From positions 1 to 60,507 of the IMG/VR virus record IMGVR_UViG_3300030118_003585: DNA of 60,507 nt. One strand, 5' to 3'. Made by a program: the position numbers and the translations under genes. How positions within the stretch are numbered: position 1 is the first letter of the stretch; every line of letters starts with the position of its first letter. Below, one piece after another: positions 35,965 to 46,700 of this stretch. Below the pieces are notes generated by a model, which had not been told where the DNA came from, searched no databases, and saw only the letters and a list, made by a program, of their open reading frames with translations. The stretch comes from a virus.

Positions 35965-38382
35965 ATGGCAAAAACACCAACAAAAGGCATATTTCCTAGT
36001 CAAGCTGTTAGCGATGTTGAGAAAATGGATCCTCAATATGGTTTACAGGTTGCAAAAGCTATAGAGTCTGAGTGGTTTAAACGCGACTCAGGTAGTTCTA
36101 GGTATTATGCTAATAGAGATAATTTTCATAGATTAAGATTATATGCAAGAGGAGAACAAAGTATACAAAAATATAAAGATGAATTATCTATAAACGGTGA
36201 TTTGTCTTATTTAAATTTAGACTGGAAGCCAGTACCTATAATACCTAAATTTGTAGATATAGTAGTAAATGGTATATCAGAACGTATGTATGATATAAAA
36301 GCATATTCACAAGATCCATCAGCTTTAAAACAAAAAACTGAATATGTAGCAAATTTACAAAGAGACATGCTTAACAGACAGTTGATAGAAAAAATACAAC
36401 AAACGTTAGGCGTTAATACTCGAAGATCACAAACAGATTATATACCTGAAAATGATGAAGAGTTACAATTACATATGCAACTTAATTACAAGCAGTCTAT
36501 AGAAATAGCAGAAGAGCAAGCTATAAATAACGTTTTCGACTATAATAAATATGAATTATTAAAGAAAAGACTTGATTATGATTTAACAGTAATAGGTATA
36601 TCAGCTGTTAAAAATAGTTTTAATACTGCAGAAGGTATAAAATTAGAATATGTTGATCCTGCCGATTTAGTATATTCTTATAGTGACTCACCTTATTTTG
36701 ATGATATATACTATGTAGGTGAAGTTAGAAAAGTTAGTATAGTTGATTTAAAAAAGCAGTTTCCTAATTTAACTGATGAGTATATAAATAAAATACAAGG
36801 TTATGGTAGTAATGCTTTAATGATAAATAAAAGCTATAATACTAACGATGATAATGATAGAAATTATGTTTATGTTTTATATTTTGAGTATAAAACTTAT
36901 GAAAACCAAGTATATAAAATAAAACAAACATCTACTGGTGCAGATAAAGCAATTAAAAAAACTGATACTTTTAATCCACCAAAAGACGCAAGATCACGAT
37001 TTGAAAAAGTTAATAGAAGTATAGAGTGTTTATATGAAGGTGCAAAAATAATAGGTTCAGAGGATATGTTAATGTGGAATAAAGCAATTAACATGACAAG
37101 ACCTAAGTCAGATACTACAAAAGTGCAAATGAGTTATAATATAGTTGCGCCTCGTATGTACAAAGGTAAAATAGAATCTCTTGTTAGCCGTATGACTAGT
37201 TTTGCAGATATGATACAGTTAACACATTTAAAATTACAACAAGTGTTATCACGTATGGTACCTGACGGTGTATTTTTAGATGCTGATGGTATTGCAGAAA
37301 TAGATTTAGGTAACGGTACTAATTATAATCCACAAGAAGCTTTAAACATGTATTTTCAAACTGGTAGTGTTATAGGTAGATCAATGACACAAGACGGTGA
37401 TTTTAATAATGCAAGAGTACCTATACAAGAGCTTAGAACAGGCGGTGGTAATAATAAAATTGGTCCATTAATTAATTCTTATAATTATTATTTACAAATG
37501 ATGAGAGATGTTACTGGATTAAATGAAGCAAGAGATGGTACAACACCAGATAAAAATGCTTTAGTAGGTTTACAAAAATTAGCAGCGGCTAATAGTAATA
37601 CTGCTACAAGACATATATTACAATCAGGTTTGTATTTAACACTAAAAACAGCAGAAGCAATATCATTACGTATATCGGATGTTTTAGAGTTTTCTAATAC
37701 TTCAAACGCTTTTATAGCTGGTATAGGTAAATTTAATGTTGCTACGTTAAGAGAAGTAGCAGAATTACATTTACATGACTTTGGTATATTTTTAGAGTTA
37801 GCACCTGATGAAGAACAAAAACAATTATTAGAAAATAATATACAACAAGCTTTAGCTCAAAAAAGTATACATTTAGAAGACGCTATAGATGTTAGAGAAA
37901 TTAAAAATTTAAAACTTGCAAATCAACTTTTAAAATTAAGAAGAAAAAGAAAACAAGCTGAAGATCGACAAGTAGCTTTACAAAATATACAAGCACAGTC
38001 TGAAAGTAATGCTAAAGCTGCACAAGCAGCCGCTACTGTTGAAATGCAAAAAGAACAAGCGCTAGCACAAACTAAAGTACAAGTAAACAAAGCGCAGCAT
38101 TTATTAAATGTAAATATGCTTGAAAAAGAAGCAATGATTAAAAAAGAACTTATGATACACGAGTTTGAGCTTAATTTAAAGCTTAAACAAATGGAATTAC
38201 AAGTAATTAATAATAAAGATACGATGAAAGAAGATCGTAAAGATAAAAGAACAAAAATACAAGCTACACAACAAAGTGAGCTTATAAACCAAAGGCAAAC
38301 AGGCAAGCCACCAAAAAATTTCGAGTCGGCTGGTTTTGATAATCTAGGCGGTTTTGGTTTAGAACAATTTGAGCCTAGATAA
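35965..38382 (+). CDS. Portal protein (805 aa)
   Basis: An 805-residue protein in the expected place after terminase. The core contains a long helical stem region (QLTHLKLQQVLSRM, residues about 417-430), VTGLNEARDGTTPDKNALVG and LQKLAAANSNTATRHILQSG, typical of podoviral-type portals in marine phages. The last 150 residues are a Gln/Lys-rich coiled coil that could line the portal crown and reach inward. It forms the dodecameric entry for DNA and the base for head-completion proteins. Confidence 0.8.
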   Translation: MAKTPTKGIFPSQAVSDVEKMDPQYGLQVAKAIESEWFKRDSGSSRYYANRDNFHRLRLYARGEQSIQKYKDELSINGDLSYLNLDWKPVPIIPKFVDIVVNGISERMYDIKAYSQDPSALKQKTEYVANLQRDMLNRQLIEKIQQTLGVNTRRSQTDYIPENDEELQLHMQLNYKQSIEIAEEQAINNVFDYNKYELLKKRLDYDLTVIGISAVKNSFNTAEGIKLEYVDPADLVYSYSDSPYFDDIYYVGEVRKVSIVDLKKQFPNLTDEYINKIQGYGSNALMINKSYNTNDDNDRNYVYVLYFEYKTYENQVYKIKQTSTGADKAIKKTDTFNPPKDARSRFEKVNRSIECLYEGAKIIGSEDMLMWNKAINMTRPKSDTTKVQMSYNIVAPRMYKGKIESLVSRMTSFADMIQLTHLKLQQVLSRMVPDGVFLDADGIAEIDLGNGTNYNPQEALNMYFQTGSVIGRSMTQDGDFNNARVPIQELRTGGGNNKIGPLINSYNYYLQMMRDVTGLNEARDGTTPDKNALVGLQKLAAANSNTATRHILQSGLYLTLKTAEAISLRISDVLEFSNTSNAFIAGIGKFNVATLREVAELHLHDFGIFLELAPDEEQKQLLENNIQQALAQKSIHLEDAIDVREIKNLKLANQLLKLRRKRKQAEDRQVALQNIQAQSESNAKAAQAAATVEMQKEQALAQTKVQVNKAQHLLNVNMLEKEAMIKKELMIHEFELNLKLKQMELQVINNKDTMKEDRKDKRTKIQATQQSELINQRQTGKPPKNFESAGFDNLGGFGLEQFEPR

Positions 38383-38403
38383 AATATTTAATACTATTAT
38401 ATT

Positions 38404-39594
38404 ATGTCAGAAAATAAAAACGTTGCTGAAGCAGCAGTTGATGAAACTCCTTCAGTACAAGAAACAGAAACAAAATTAGCAAAAGACTCTGGAACAGTTG
38501 TTGAACAAGACGGAGTTTATAAAGTAGATTTAACAAAAAAACCAGATCAAAATGCCGTTCAAGAGCAAAGCACAGATGAGGTACCTGTACGCGACGAACC
38601 CGAAGCTAGCGAAAAAGTGGTCGAAAAAGTACAAGAACAGGAAGAACCTACCGGAGAAAGTCAAGAAGAAAAAACGATAGAGCTAGTTAATGAAGAGTCT
38701 GTTGAAGAAAAAACAGAGCCTACAGAACAAAAAGTAGAAGAAAAAATACCTGAACCACAAGTACAACTACCTCCGGGTGTTGACAAACTTGTAAGTTTTT
38801 TACAAGAAACAGGTGGTAGCATGGAAGACTATGTAAGATTAAATCAGGACTTTGATAGTTATGATGATAGCACTTTAATATCAGAATACTATAAACAAAC
38901 AAAGCCACATCTAAACATGGAAGAAATAAATTTTTTATTGGAAGATAAATTTAGTTACAATGAAGATGAAGATGATCCAATAAATATTAAACGTAAAAAA
39001 CTTGCTTATAAAGAAGAAATAGCAAGTGCTAGAAATTATTTATCTAGTCAAAAGAATAAATATTATGAAGACATAAAATCAGGCGCTAATGCTTCACCAG
39101 AAGTAAAAGAAGCCTTAGGTTTTTATAATAATTATAAAAAAGAACAGGAAGAACTAACTGTTCGACAGCAAAAATTGGCTGAACATTTTAAAAACAAAAC
39201 AAATAATCTTTTCAACGATAATTTCAAAGGTTTTGATTTCAAAGTAGGTGAAAATAAATATAGGTTTAATGTTAAAGATGTTCAAAGTACCAAGGAAGTT
39301 CAAAGTGATATTTTAAAAACATTTAAGACGTTCTTAGATAAAGATAATATGCTTAACGATGCCAAAGGTTATCATAAAGCTTTATTTGCTGCTAGAAACG
39401 CTGATAGTATTGCGAGTCATTTTTATGAACAAGGTAAAGCAGATGCAATAAAACAAATATCTGCAGAATCTAAAAATATAAACATGGATCCAAGACGTGC
39501 TGCTCAAAACAATGAAACTACTGGTTTTAAAGTTAGAGCATTATCTGGCGATGATAGTTCAAAATTAAAAGTTAAAATAAGAAAATCAATTTAA
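38404..39594 (+). CDS. Scaffold/capsid assembly protein (396 aa)
   Basis: A very acidic N-terminal half (Glu/Gln/Val repeats, QEQSTDEVPVRDEPEASEKV), then helical coiled-coil segments. It has no enzymatic motif and lies between portal and capsid, the classic scaffold position. Typical scaffolds are acidic, helical and lost during DNA entry. The basic C-terminus (KVKIRKSI) could contact capsid protein. Confidence 0.7.
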   Translation: MSENKNVAEAAVDETPSVQETETKLAKDSGTVVEQDGVYKVDLTKKPDQNAVQEQSTDEVPVRDEPEASEKVVEKVQEQEEPTGESQEEKTIELVNEESVEEKTEPTEQKVEEKIPEPQVQLPPGVDKLVSFLQETGGSMEDYVRLNQDFDSYDDSTLISEYYKQTKPHLNMEEINFLLEDKFSYNEDEDDPINIKRKKLAYKEEIASARNYLSSQKNKYYEDIKSGANASPEVKEALGFYNNYKKEQEELTVRQQKLAEHFKNKTNNLFNDNFKGFDFKVGENKYRFNVKDVQSTKEVQSDILKTFKTFLDKDNMLNDAKGYHKALFAARNADSIASHFYEQGKADAIKQISAESKNINMDPRRAAQNNETTGFKVRALSGDDSSKLKVKIRKSI

Positions 39595-39605
39595 AAATTT
39601 AAAAT

Positions 39606-41027
39606 ATGGCAATTACATTAGGTAGTGGAGGCGTAGTCCCTTCACCAGTCAAACAAGCTGCTTCTAGTAATTACTTAAATTTCCACAACGGTGACGGAAC
39701 ACCTGTTACTGACTGGGCACAACAATATCTACCAGAGCTTTATGCTGCTGAAGTAGAAAAGTTTGGTAACAGATCAGTATCTGGTTTTTTAAGTATGGTA
39801 GGCGCAGAAATGCCGATGGCTTCAGATCAAGTTATTTGGTCAGAACAAGGCAGACTACATTTACATTATACAGGTGCTACTTTGGGTGCAGACTCAGGTG
39901 GCGCTAACACAATAACAGGTTTAACAAGTCATGCGATCAGACTTAACGATTTAGTTGTTATTGGTGACGATGAGTCAGAAGTAAAAGCAATAGTTACTGC
40001 AATTCCAAATGCTAACTCAATTACAGTAAAATGTTTGAGCAATAGCACTGGTTGTAATGATGCAGGTATAACTACAGTAGCATCTAAAACTAAACTATTT
40101 GTTTTTGGTTCTGAGTTTAAAAAAGGTACGGTAGGACAAACAGAAGCAATTGAGCCAAAGTTTTTATCACTAACAAATAAACCTTTTATCATTAAAGATT
40201 TTTATAAAGTTTCAGGTTCTGATGCTAGCCAAATTGGTTGGGTTGAAGTAACAGGTGAAGGTGGTCAATCCGGTTTTATGTGGTACTTAAAAGCAGAAGG
40301 TGATACAAGAATGAGATTTAATGATTATTTAGAAATGTCTATTATTGAAGCTGAAAAAGTTGTTAATACTAATATTTCTGAAGCAGAAGGATCTGAAGGA
40401 TTATTTGCAGCGATTAAAGACAGAGGTCATTTTAATTCTGAAATAGATAACACTGGTAGTGGTGCAGCTGCAGCTAACTTAGCAGATTTTGATGCTATGT
40501 TAAAAAAGTTGGACAAACAAGGTGCTATTGAAGAAAACGTAATCTTTGCAAATAAAAGCTTATCATTAACTATTGATGATATGCTAGCAGGTATTGGTAA
40601 TGCTGGATATTCAAATGGTACATCTTTTGGTGTATTCCAAAACTCTGAAGACATGGCGTTAAATTTAGGTTTTTCTGGTTTTAGAAGAGGTGGTTATGAC
40701 TTCTATAAAACTGATTGGAAATACTTAAACGACGCAGCAACTAGAGGTATATTTGATGCTGATGGCAACGATACTTTTGTAAGAGGCGTAGTAGTACCAG
40801 CAGGAACTTCAACTGTTTATGATCAAGTTATCGGTAAAAACTTAAAAAGACCTTATCTACATGTTAGATATAGAGCTTCTGAGTCTGATAGCAGAAAAAT
40901 GAAAATTTGGGTTACTGGTTCTGTAGGTGCAGCAACTTCTGATCTAGACGCTATGAATGTACATTACTTATCTGAAAGATGTTTAGTTGTACAAGGCGCA
41001 AACAACTTTGTATTAATTAACGGTTAA
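39606..41027 (+). CDS. Major capsid protein (473 aa)
   Basis: A 473-residue protein directly after the scaffold and followed by a strong terminator, as expected for the most abundant virion protein. The first part is PVKQAASSNYLNFHNGDGTP and VTDWAQQYLPELYAAEVEKF; later segments are beta-rich (FKKGTVGQTEAIEPKFLSLT) with a VVVPAGTSTVYDQVIGKNLK stretch near the end. It looks like a HK97-fold capsid in order and size, although the fold cannot be proven from the sequence by eye. Confidence 0.8.
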   Translation: MAITLGSGGVVPSPVKQAASSNYLNFHNGDGTPVTDWAQQYLPELYAAEVEKFGNRSVSGFLSMVGAEMPMASDQVIWSEQGRLHLHYTGATLGADSGGANTITGLTSHAIRLNDLVVIGDDESEVKAIVTAIPNANSITVKCLSNSTGCNDAGITTVASKTKLFVFGSEFKKGTVGQTEAIEPKFLSLTNKPFIIKDFYKVSGSDASQIGWVEVTGEGGQSGFMWYLKAEGDTRMRFNDYLEMSIIEAEKVVNTNISEAEGSEGLFAAIKDRGHFNSEIDNTGSGAAAANLADFDAMLKKLDKQGAIEENVIFANKSLSLTIDDMLAGIGNAGYSNGTSFGVFQNSEDMALNLGFSGFRRGGYDFYKTDWKYLNDAATRGIFDADGNDTFVRGVVVPAGTSTVYDQVIGKNLKRPYLHVRYRASESDSRKMKIWVTGSVGAATSDLDAMNVHYLSERCLVVQGANNFVLING

Positions 41028-41039
41028 TACTTGTTAAAA

Positions 41040-41076
41040 TAATGCTAGCCCCTGTTAATTCAGGGGTTTGCATTAT
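41040..41076 (+). terminator. Terminator after the major capsid gene
   Basis: A double-stem hairpin: TAATGC/GCATTA outside and CCCCTG/CAGGGG inside with a TTAATT loop, then a T-rich TATTTTAATT. It starts 12 bases after the capsid stop. It would end or dampen transcripts so that capsid is made in excess. Confidence 0.65.
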
Positions 41077-41103
41077 ATTTTAATTATTATATATTATTTT
41101 ATT

Positions 41104-41856
41104 ATGAAAGAAACTAAAGAAAAAAAGAAAAAAGACACATGGGTACTTAAAGATCGTATCTATATGTTAAAAAACAATGTATCTCCAGTAACATATACTA
41201 TTAAATCAAAAAATATTTATTGGTTTGATGAAGAAAAAGGTTACGAAAGAGAACTAAAATATACGGTAAATCAAAAAACACCATTTGTAGATGAGTTCAA
41301 AGGGCCAGAAACATTAGGTCATGTTATTTTTGAAGATGGTGTTTTAAGAGTGCCAAGAGAAAAACAAACATTACAAAAACTATTAAGCTTATATCACCCT
41401 AAAAGAAACATACTTTTTTATGAGTATGATCCTGAAGTAGAAGCTAAAGACGAAGTAGATATTATAGAACTAGAAATAGAAGCTTTATTATTAGCAAAAC
41501 AAATGGAATTAGCACAAGCAGAAGCTATAGTAAGGGTAAACGTTGGCTCTGAGGTGTCTAAGATGACATCTAAAGAGATTAAACGTGATTTATTAGTATT
41601 TGCTAAAAAAGATCCTGAGTTGTTCTTAGAATTAGCTAATGACGAAAATATTGAATTAAGAAATATTGGTATAAAAGCAATAGAACAATCAATTATTACG
41701 TTATCGCCAGACAGAAGAACAATAAATTGGGCTAGTACAAATAAAAAATTAATGACAGTACCTTTTGACGAAAACCCATATTCAGCATTAGCTGCGTGGT
41801 TTAAAACTGATGAAGGTGTTGAAGTTTTAAAAACTATAGAAAAAAAGCTAGCATAA
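41104..41856 (+). CDS. Virion structural-region protein (250 aa)
   Basis: Start at the ATG at 41104; an earlier in-frame ATG at 41068 falls inside the terminator region. Residues 1-130 include TWVLKDRIYMLKNNVSPVTY and HVIFEDGVLRVPREKQTLQK, then a coiled coil (VDIIELEIEALLLAKQMELA). The repeated LFLELANDENIELRNIGIKA helical region resembles conserved head-associated proteins of marine podoviruses. Possibly a head-decoration or completion protein. Confidence 0.6.
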   Translation: MKETKEKKKKDTWVLKDRIYMLKNNVSPVTYTIKSKNIYWFDEEKGYERELKYTVNQKTPFVDEFKGPETLGHVIFEDGVLRVPREKQTLQKLLSLYHPKRNILFYEYDPEVEAKDEVDIIELEIEALLLAKQMELAQAEAIVRVNVGSEVSKMTSKEIKRDLLVFAKKDPELFLELANDENIELRNIGIKAIEQSIITLSPDRRTINWASTNKKLMTVPFDENPYSALAAWFKTDEGVEVLKTIEKKLA

Positions 41857-41861
41857 ATTAT

Positions 41862-41886
41862 AGCGGTTAGGCCGCTTAATTGCGGC
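41862..41886 (+). repeat. Two mutually exclusive hairpins
   Basis: AGCGG/CCGCT (41862-41876) and GCCGC/GCGGC (41871-41886) share the CCGC segment and cannot form together. They lie between two structural genes. They could give termination/readthrough control or just form an imperfect terminator; there is no T-run. Confidence 0.45.
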
Positions 41887-41911
41887 TTAATCCTATATAA
41901 TAAATAAAAAT

Positions 41912-42649
41912 ATGGCTATAAACGTAAATTCAGTATACAGAACAGTTTTAACAATTTTAAATAAAGAAGAAAGAGGAACATTAACACCAGATGCTTATAA
42001 TAGATTAGCTAGACAAGCTCAAATTGAGTTATTAGATAAAGCATTTTATGATTATAATAGAGCTATTTTAAAAATTAATGCTGGTGGTGCTGTAGATGAA
42101 TATGGCGATATTGAAGAAAAAATTACAGATAAAATAGATCCATTTTATAAAGCATCAGATATAACATTAACTAATGGCTTAGGTACATTACCAACTGATA
42201 TTTATAAAATAATTAAAATTACAATTACTAACAAAACAATAGAACTAGAAAGAGTTAACAAACATAAACTTTCATATTTATTGTCATCTCCACTAACAAA
42301 ACCTAGCGCATCATTTCCAGTTTATTATGTTAGAGCAAACCCAAGCGCAGTACAAGACATAATAGTTGAACCAGCTTTTACAGATCAAAGTTGGACACTA
42401 GGTGATTTAAACATAGAATATATTAAAAAACCAACTGCACCTATATGGGCATTTACAACTGAATCAGTTAGTGGTGTAAATACTAAAAGACACGACGCAA
42501 CTAATAGCGTAAACTTTGAATTACATCCAACAGATGAACCAGATTTAGTAACAAAAATATTATCATATTTAGGTGTGATATTAAAAGATCCAGCCTTATT
42601 ACAAGCTGCATCGCAAAAAATTCAAAATGACTTTATTAAAGAACAATAA
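41912..42649 (+). CDS. Head-tail connector/neck-type protein (245 aa)
   Basis: A 245-residue protein beginning MAINVNSVYRTVLTILNKEE and RGTLTPDAYNRLARQAQIEL. It has a beta-rich middle and a C-terminus with VNFELHPTDEPDLVTKILSY, LGVILKDPALLQAASQK. The pattern NFELHPxxExxLVxKIL is, in my memory, characteristic of a tail-connector/adaptor protein of marine phages. Its stop overlaps the next ATG. Confidence 0.55.
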   Translation: MAINVNSVYRTVLTILNKEERGTLTPDAYNRLARQAQIELLDKAFYDYNRAILKINAGGAVDEYGDIEEKITDKIDPFYKASDITLTNGLGTLPTDIYKIIKITITNKTIELERVNKHKLSYLLSSPLTKPSASFPVYYVRANPSAVQDIIVEPAFTDQSWTLGDLNIEYIKKPTAPIWAFTTESVSGVNTKRHDATNSVNFELHPTDEPDLVTKILSYLGVILKDPALLQAASQKIQNDFIKEQ

Positions 42650-43761
42650 TGGGATTATTAGATAACAAAACAGATCAGTCGTATTACGCAGGTTCGCAGA
42701 ACTTTACGTATACAAGTGGTAATCAAACATTTACTTTATCAACATTGAGCCCGATGCCTACACTAGCAAGCGAGTTTAATGTTTTCATAAATGGTTTAGT
42801 TACAAGTAGTTCTAATATAGCTTATAATAATTCTAGTAAAGTTGTAACAATATCTAACGTTACATTAAGCGCAAATGATCTTATAACAGTTACTTTAAAA
42901 TCAAAAGTATTTGGTACTTATAGATATATATCATTAGTTGATATTATAAATAACTATATGATAGCTTATGTAGGTAACGGTAAATTAATTAATAAAGCAA
43001 GAAGAAGTGATGTTTTATTTCATGCAAAAAGAGGTATACAAGAGTTTGCTTACGATATTACAAGAGTAGAAAAAATACAAGAAGTTGAAGTTGGACCTAC
43101 ATTATCAATACCTATGCCAAAAGATTATGTTAGTATAGTTAATATTTCATGGGTTGACCTAGCTGGTATAGAACATCCAATACCTAAAGGTAGAATAACA
43201 TCAAAACCATCAGAAGCAGTTGCACAAGACAGTGATTTTAATTATACGTTTGACGCAGATGGCAACTTAATTAAATCAACATCATTAACTAGTGAAAGGT
43301 TTAAAGACTTTAACAATGGCACATTAACACATGCTTATACAAATGATGACTACTTTTTTAATCAAGAGTTTCCTGAAGAAAAATTAATAGAGTCAGGTAA
43401 AAGGTTTGGTGGTGAACCTGAATTAATGAATCGTAATGGTATATATATTATTGATGAAGCAAATGGTACAATAAACTTTAGTAGTGAAATAAATGAAAAA
43501 CTAGTAAACATAAGATATATATCTGATAGTTTAGGTAGTGATGCTGAAATGAAAGTGCACAAGTTTGCAGAAGACGCAATATACAAATATATTAGTTTTA
43601 GTTTAGCTAATACAAAAGTAGGTTTACCAGAGTATATTATTAATAGATTAAGAAAAGATAAACGAGCTGCAATGCGTAATGCTAAAATTAGATTATATGA
43701 AATAAGTTTATCAGAGATTAATCAAACCATGAAAGGTAAAAGTAAACATATAAAACATTAA
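42649..43761 (+). CDS. Tail tubular-type / adaptor protein (370 aa)
   Basis: A 370-residue structural protein. Its N-terminal 80 residues are beta-rich (NFTYTSGNQTFTLSTLSP, VVTISNVTLSANDLITVTLK) and resemble the small beta-sandwich often found at the start of T7-like tail nozzle adaptors; the remainder is mixed. KVHKFAEDAIYKYISFSLAN precedes a basic C-terminus. In order and size it fits a tail adaptor or tubular protein A. Confidence 0.5.
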   Translation: MGLLDNKTDQSYYAGSQNFTYTSGNQTFTLSTLSPMPTLASEFNVFINGLVTSSSNIAYNNSSKVVTISNVTLSANDLITVTLKSKVFGTYRYISLVDIINNYMIAYVGNGKLINKARRSDVLFHAKRGIQEFAYDITRVEKIQEVEVGPTLSIPMPKDYVSIVNISWVDLAGIEHPIPKGRITSKPSEAVAQDSDFNYTFDADGNLIKSTSLTSERFKDFNNGTLTHAYTNDDYFFNQEFPEEKLIESGKRFGGEPELMNRNGIYIIDEANGTINFSSEINEKLVNIRYISDSLGSDAEMKVHKFAEDAIYKYISFSLANTKVGLPEYIINRLRKDKRAAMRNAKIRLYEISLSEINQTMKGKSKHIKH

Positions 43762-43764
43762 TAA

Positions 43765-46700
43765 ATGCCGGATATTAAAAATACCTTTGTAAAAGGTAAA
43801 ATGAATAAGGACTTAGATCCTCGTTTAATACCGCCTGGAGAATATTTAGAAGCGGTAAATGCTTATATATCCAAAAGTGAAAAAAGCGACGCTGGCACAG
43901 TACAAACAATATCAAGCAACACGCAAGTTGCAAACGTAAGAGGTAGCGGTGTAACTGGTACTTTTTTTCCAAGAACAGATTATGGATCTAGTGGTAACGA
44001 CTCATTTGGTACAGCTATACGTTTTGAAACAATAGGTTATTATGTAGATGAAGAAAATGATTGTGTATATTGGTTTATAACTAGTTATCCAGGTATTGAC
44101 TCAGGTTTTCATAGAGCAAAATTAAATACACACGACTGTGGTATATTTAAATATGATTTAAGTAGTGGATTAACTACTGTAGTTTTAAAAAGCGTATACT
44201 TAAACTTTGCTAAGTCACATCCTATAATACATGTAAATAAAATAGATGATTTATTATTTTGGACTGATAACTTAAATCAACCGCGTGTATATAATTTAAC
44301 TTCTAATTATTTACCTTATAGCAGTGTTAATGGTGGTAATTTAGAAGATCAATTAAGTGTAGCAAAACTTGCACCATATTTAGCACCAAGATTTTTAACG
44401 CCAAAATATATTTTACAAACTAACGGAACAGTAAATAACTCAACTACCGTAACAATAGACGCTCCACCTTCAGATTTAGCTACTGATTTATCTGCAGGTG
44501 TTAAATTTTTAGTAAGACATGTAGCTATAGATGATGATGTAAAAGTAGTAAGTGTTTCTGGTACTAATAATACAACATTAACATTAAATAAAGCTATAAC
44601 GTTAACAAAAGATGATCAAAAACTAACATTAGTAACTGGTTCAATGATAAACAGTACTGATCAAAGTATTGATAATAAATATATAAAAGAGCGTTTTGTT
44701 AGGTTTTCATATAGATATAAATTTGCAGATAATACTTTTTCTACTTTTGCACCGTTTTCACAAATAGCTTTTATACCAGCACTTGGTACTTTAACAGATG
44801 ATTTACAAAAAGAAGCATATCAAACTACAAAGCTTAATACTTTTGTAAACAATGTAAATCAACTAGAACTTGAGCTAATATTACCTTCTAATAGACCATT
44901 TTTACATTATCATATAAAAGAAATAGAAATATTAATTAAAGAGTCTGATGACTTAGCTGTAAAAGTATTAGATACAATAGATGTATCAGAAAATCAAAAT
45001 GCTACTTCAGGCGCAATGTTTGATTTACGTAAAGATGTATCAACTATAACTGCTGGCGCTATAGGTTCAACTAAATTAAAAGCATACATAAACAATATAA
45101 ACGAGTCTGCAAATGCTGATAATAGTTTATTTAATAATAGACAAACTGATCTTTATTATGTTTATAGATCAGAACAAGGTTTTAAAACGTTACCAGAAGC
45201 ACAAACATTAAGAACTTTTGATAAAGTACCTACAAAAGCTTTAGCACAAGAAGTATCAGGTAACAGAGTTATATATGGTAATTTTACAACAGGTAAAGTT
45301 TTACCAACTATAGATTATGTTGTTAGCAGTGGTTTAAAAAACAATGATGATGAATTTTTGTATGGTGAACTACCTAGACATACTCTAAAACAAAATAGAA
45401 CTTATGTTGTTGGTGTAGTATTAGCTGATCGTTATGGAAGACAGTCACCAGTTTTATTAGCAAAAGACTCATCTTCGTCGCTTTTACATCGTAGAGCATC
45501 TAAGTCTGATACTTGGCCAGGCGATTGTTTAAAAATTACATTTAACGATATTATAGCGCCAACTAATCAGCTTTATGACTATGGTACTTATGATACTATA
45601 AATCCTTTAGGTTGGTACTCATATAGAGTTGTAGTGAAACAATTACAACAAGAATATTATAATGTATACACGCCAGGCGTAACAATATACCCTTCAAGTT
45701 CAACAAATGCAGGTTTTGGTTATTTAGCTTTATACGGTGACAATATAAATAAAATACCAAGAAACGAAATAAACCAAAATTTAGATATTGATTTAGCAAC
45801 TAGTAATGTTAAACTACATGGTATAGTAGAAAACAAAGATCAAACAGGTTTACAAACATCAGAACACTCAATAATTAGTATTGGTAAATTAAAAGATTTA
45901 GGTATACCACAAGCAGACCAAGATGAATTTTTTGGTGGCACTGGCGTTACTGATGGTGATGCTAAAAATTATTTGTTTGCACAAATGAAAAATGATTTTG
46001 GTGAGTTACATAGTGTAAATGCTAATAATGCTGATGATAACTTAGCTGTTTTTGAAACTGCACCATTTGAAAGTAAAATAGATATATTTTATGAAACATC
46101 AACATCTGGTTTAATAAAAGATTTAAATACTAAAATATTATCAGGTACATCTAATATACCATTTGCTGCTAGTCTAAGTGCTACAAGTTTTGCTGAAAGT
46201 GCTACAGAAAATAGTTTTTTAGCAAACTTAGTTATAAAAGATAATGCAGACAATACTTTAAGTAATTCAAGTCATAGTTTAGCTGTAACAATAACTTCTA
46301 TACAAAGAAGTAACAGCCCTGATCCTGGCACGCCATTTAGTTTTACATTAGATAATGGTGTGTATAAATTAAAATTACTAACCGCACAACAGTTTTTAGG
46401 TACAGGCAAAAATATATTTACAATTAATTTTACAGCAACAACTTCAACAGGTTCTGCTAATTTTTCTTTAGACGTAAATATAACTAATGTAGCTCCTTCT
46501 GCTTTTAATAATGCTACACCATCAAATACAAGTACAGCTAATATAAGTTATACTCCAGGTGTTACAGGTACTTTAACTACAGTAAACGTAAGTGGTGTTA
46601 TAAAAGCGATAAACGGTAGTAGTAGCACATCAAAACAAACAGAAAATTTAACTTTTTCTAAACTAAGTGGTAGTGCAAAAGTTGATGTTAGTTCTGCAGG

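Noticed and set aside
41068-41103. Earlier ATG for the 41104-41856 gene
   Set aside because: It lies in the terminator hairpin after the capsid gene; the ATG at 41104 has the usual A/T-rich leader.
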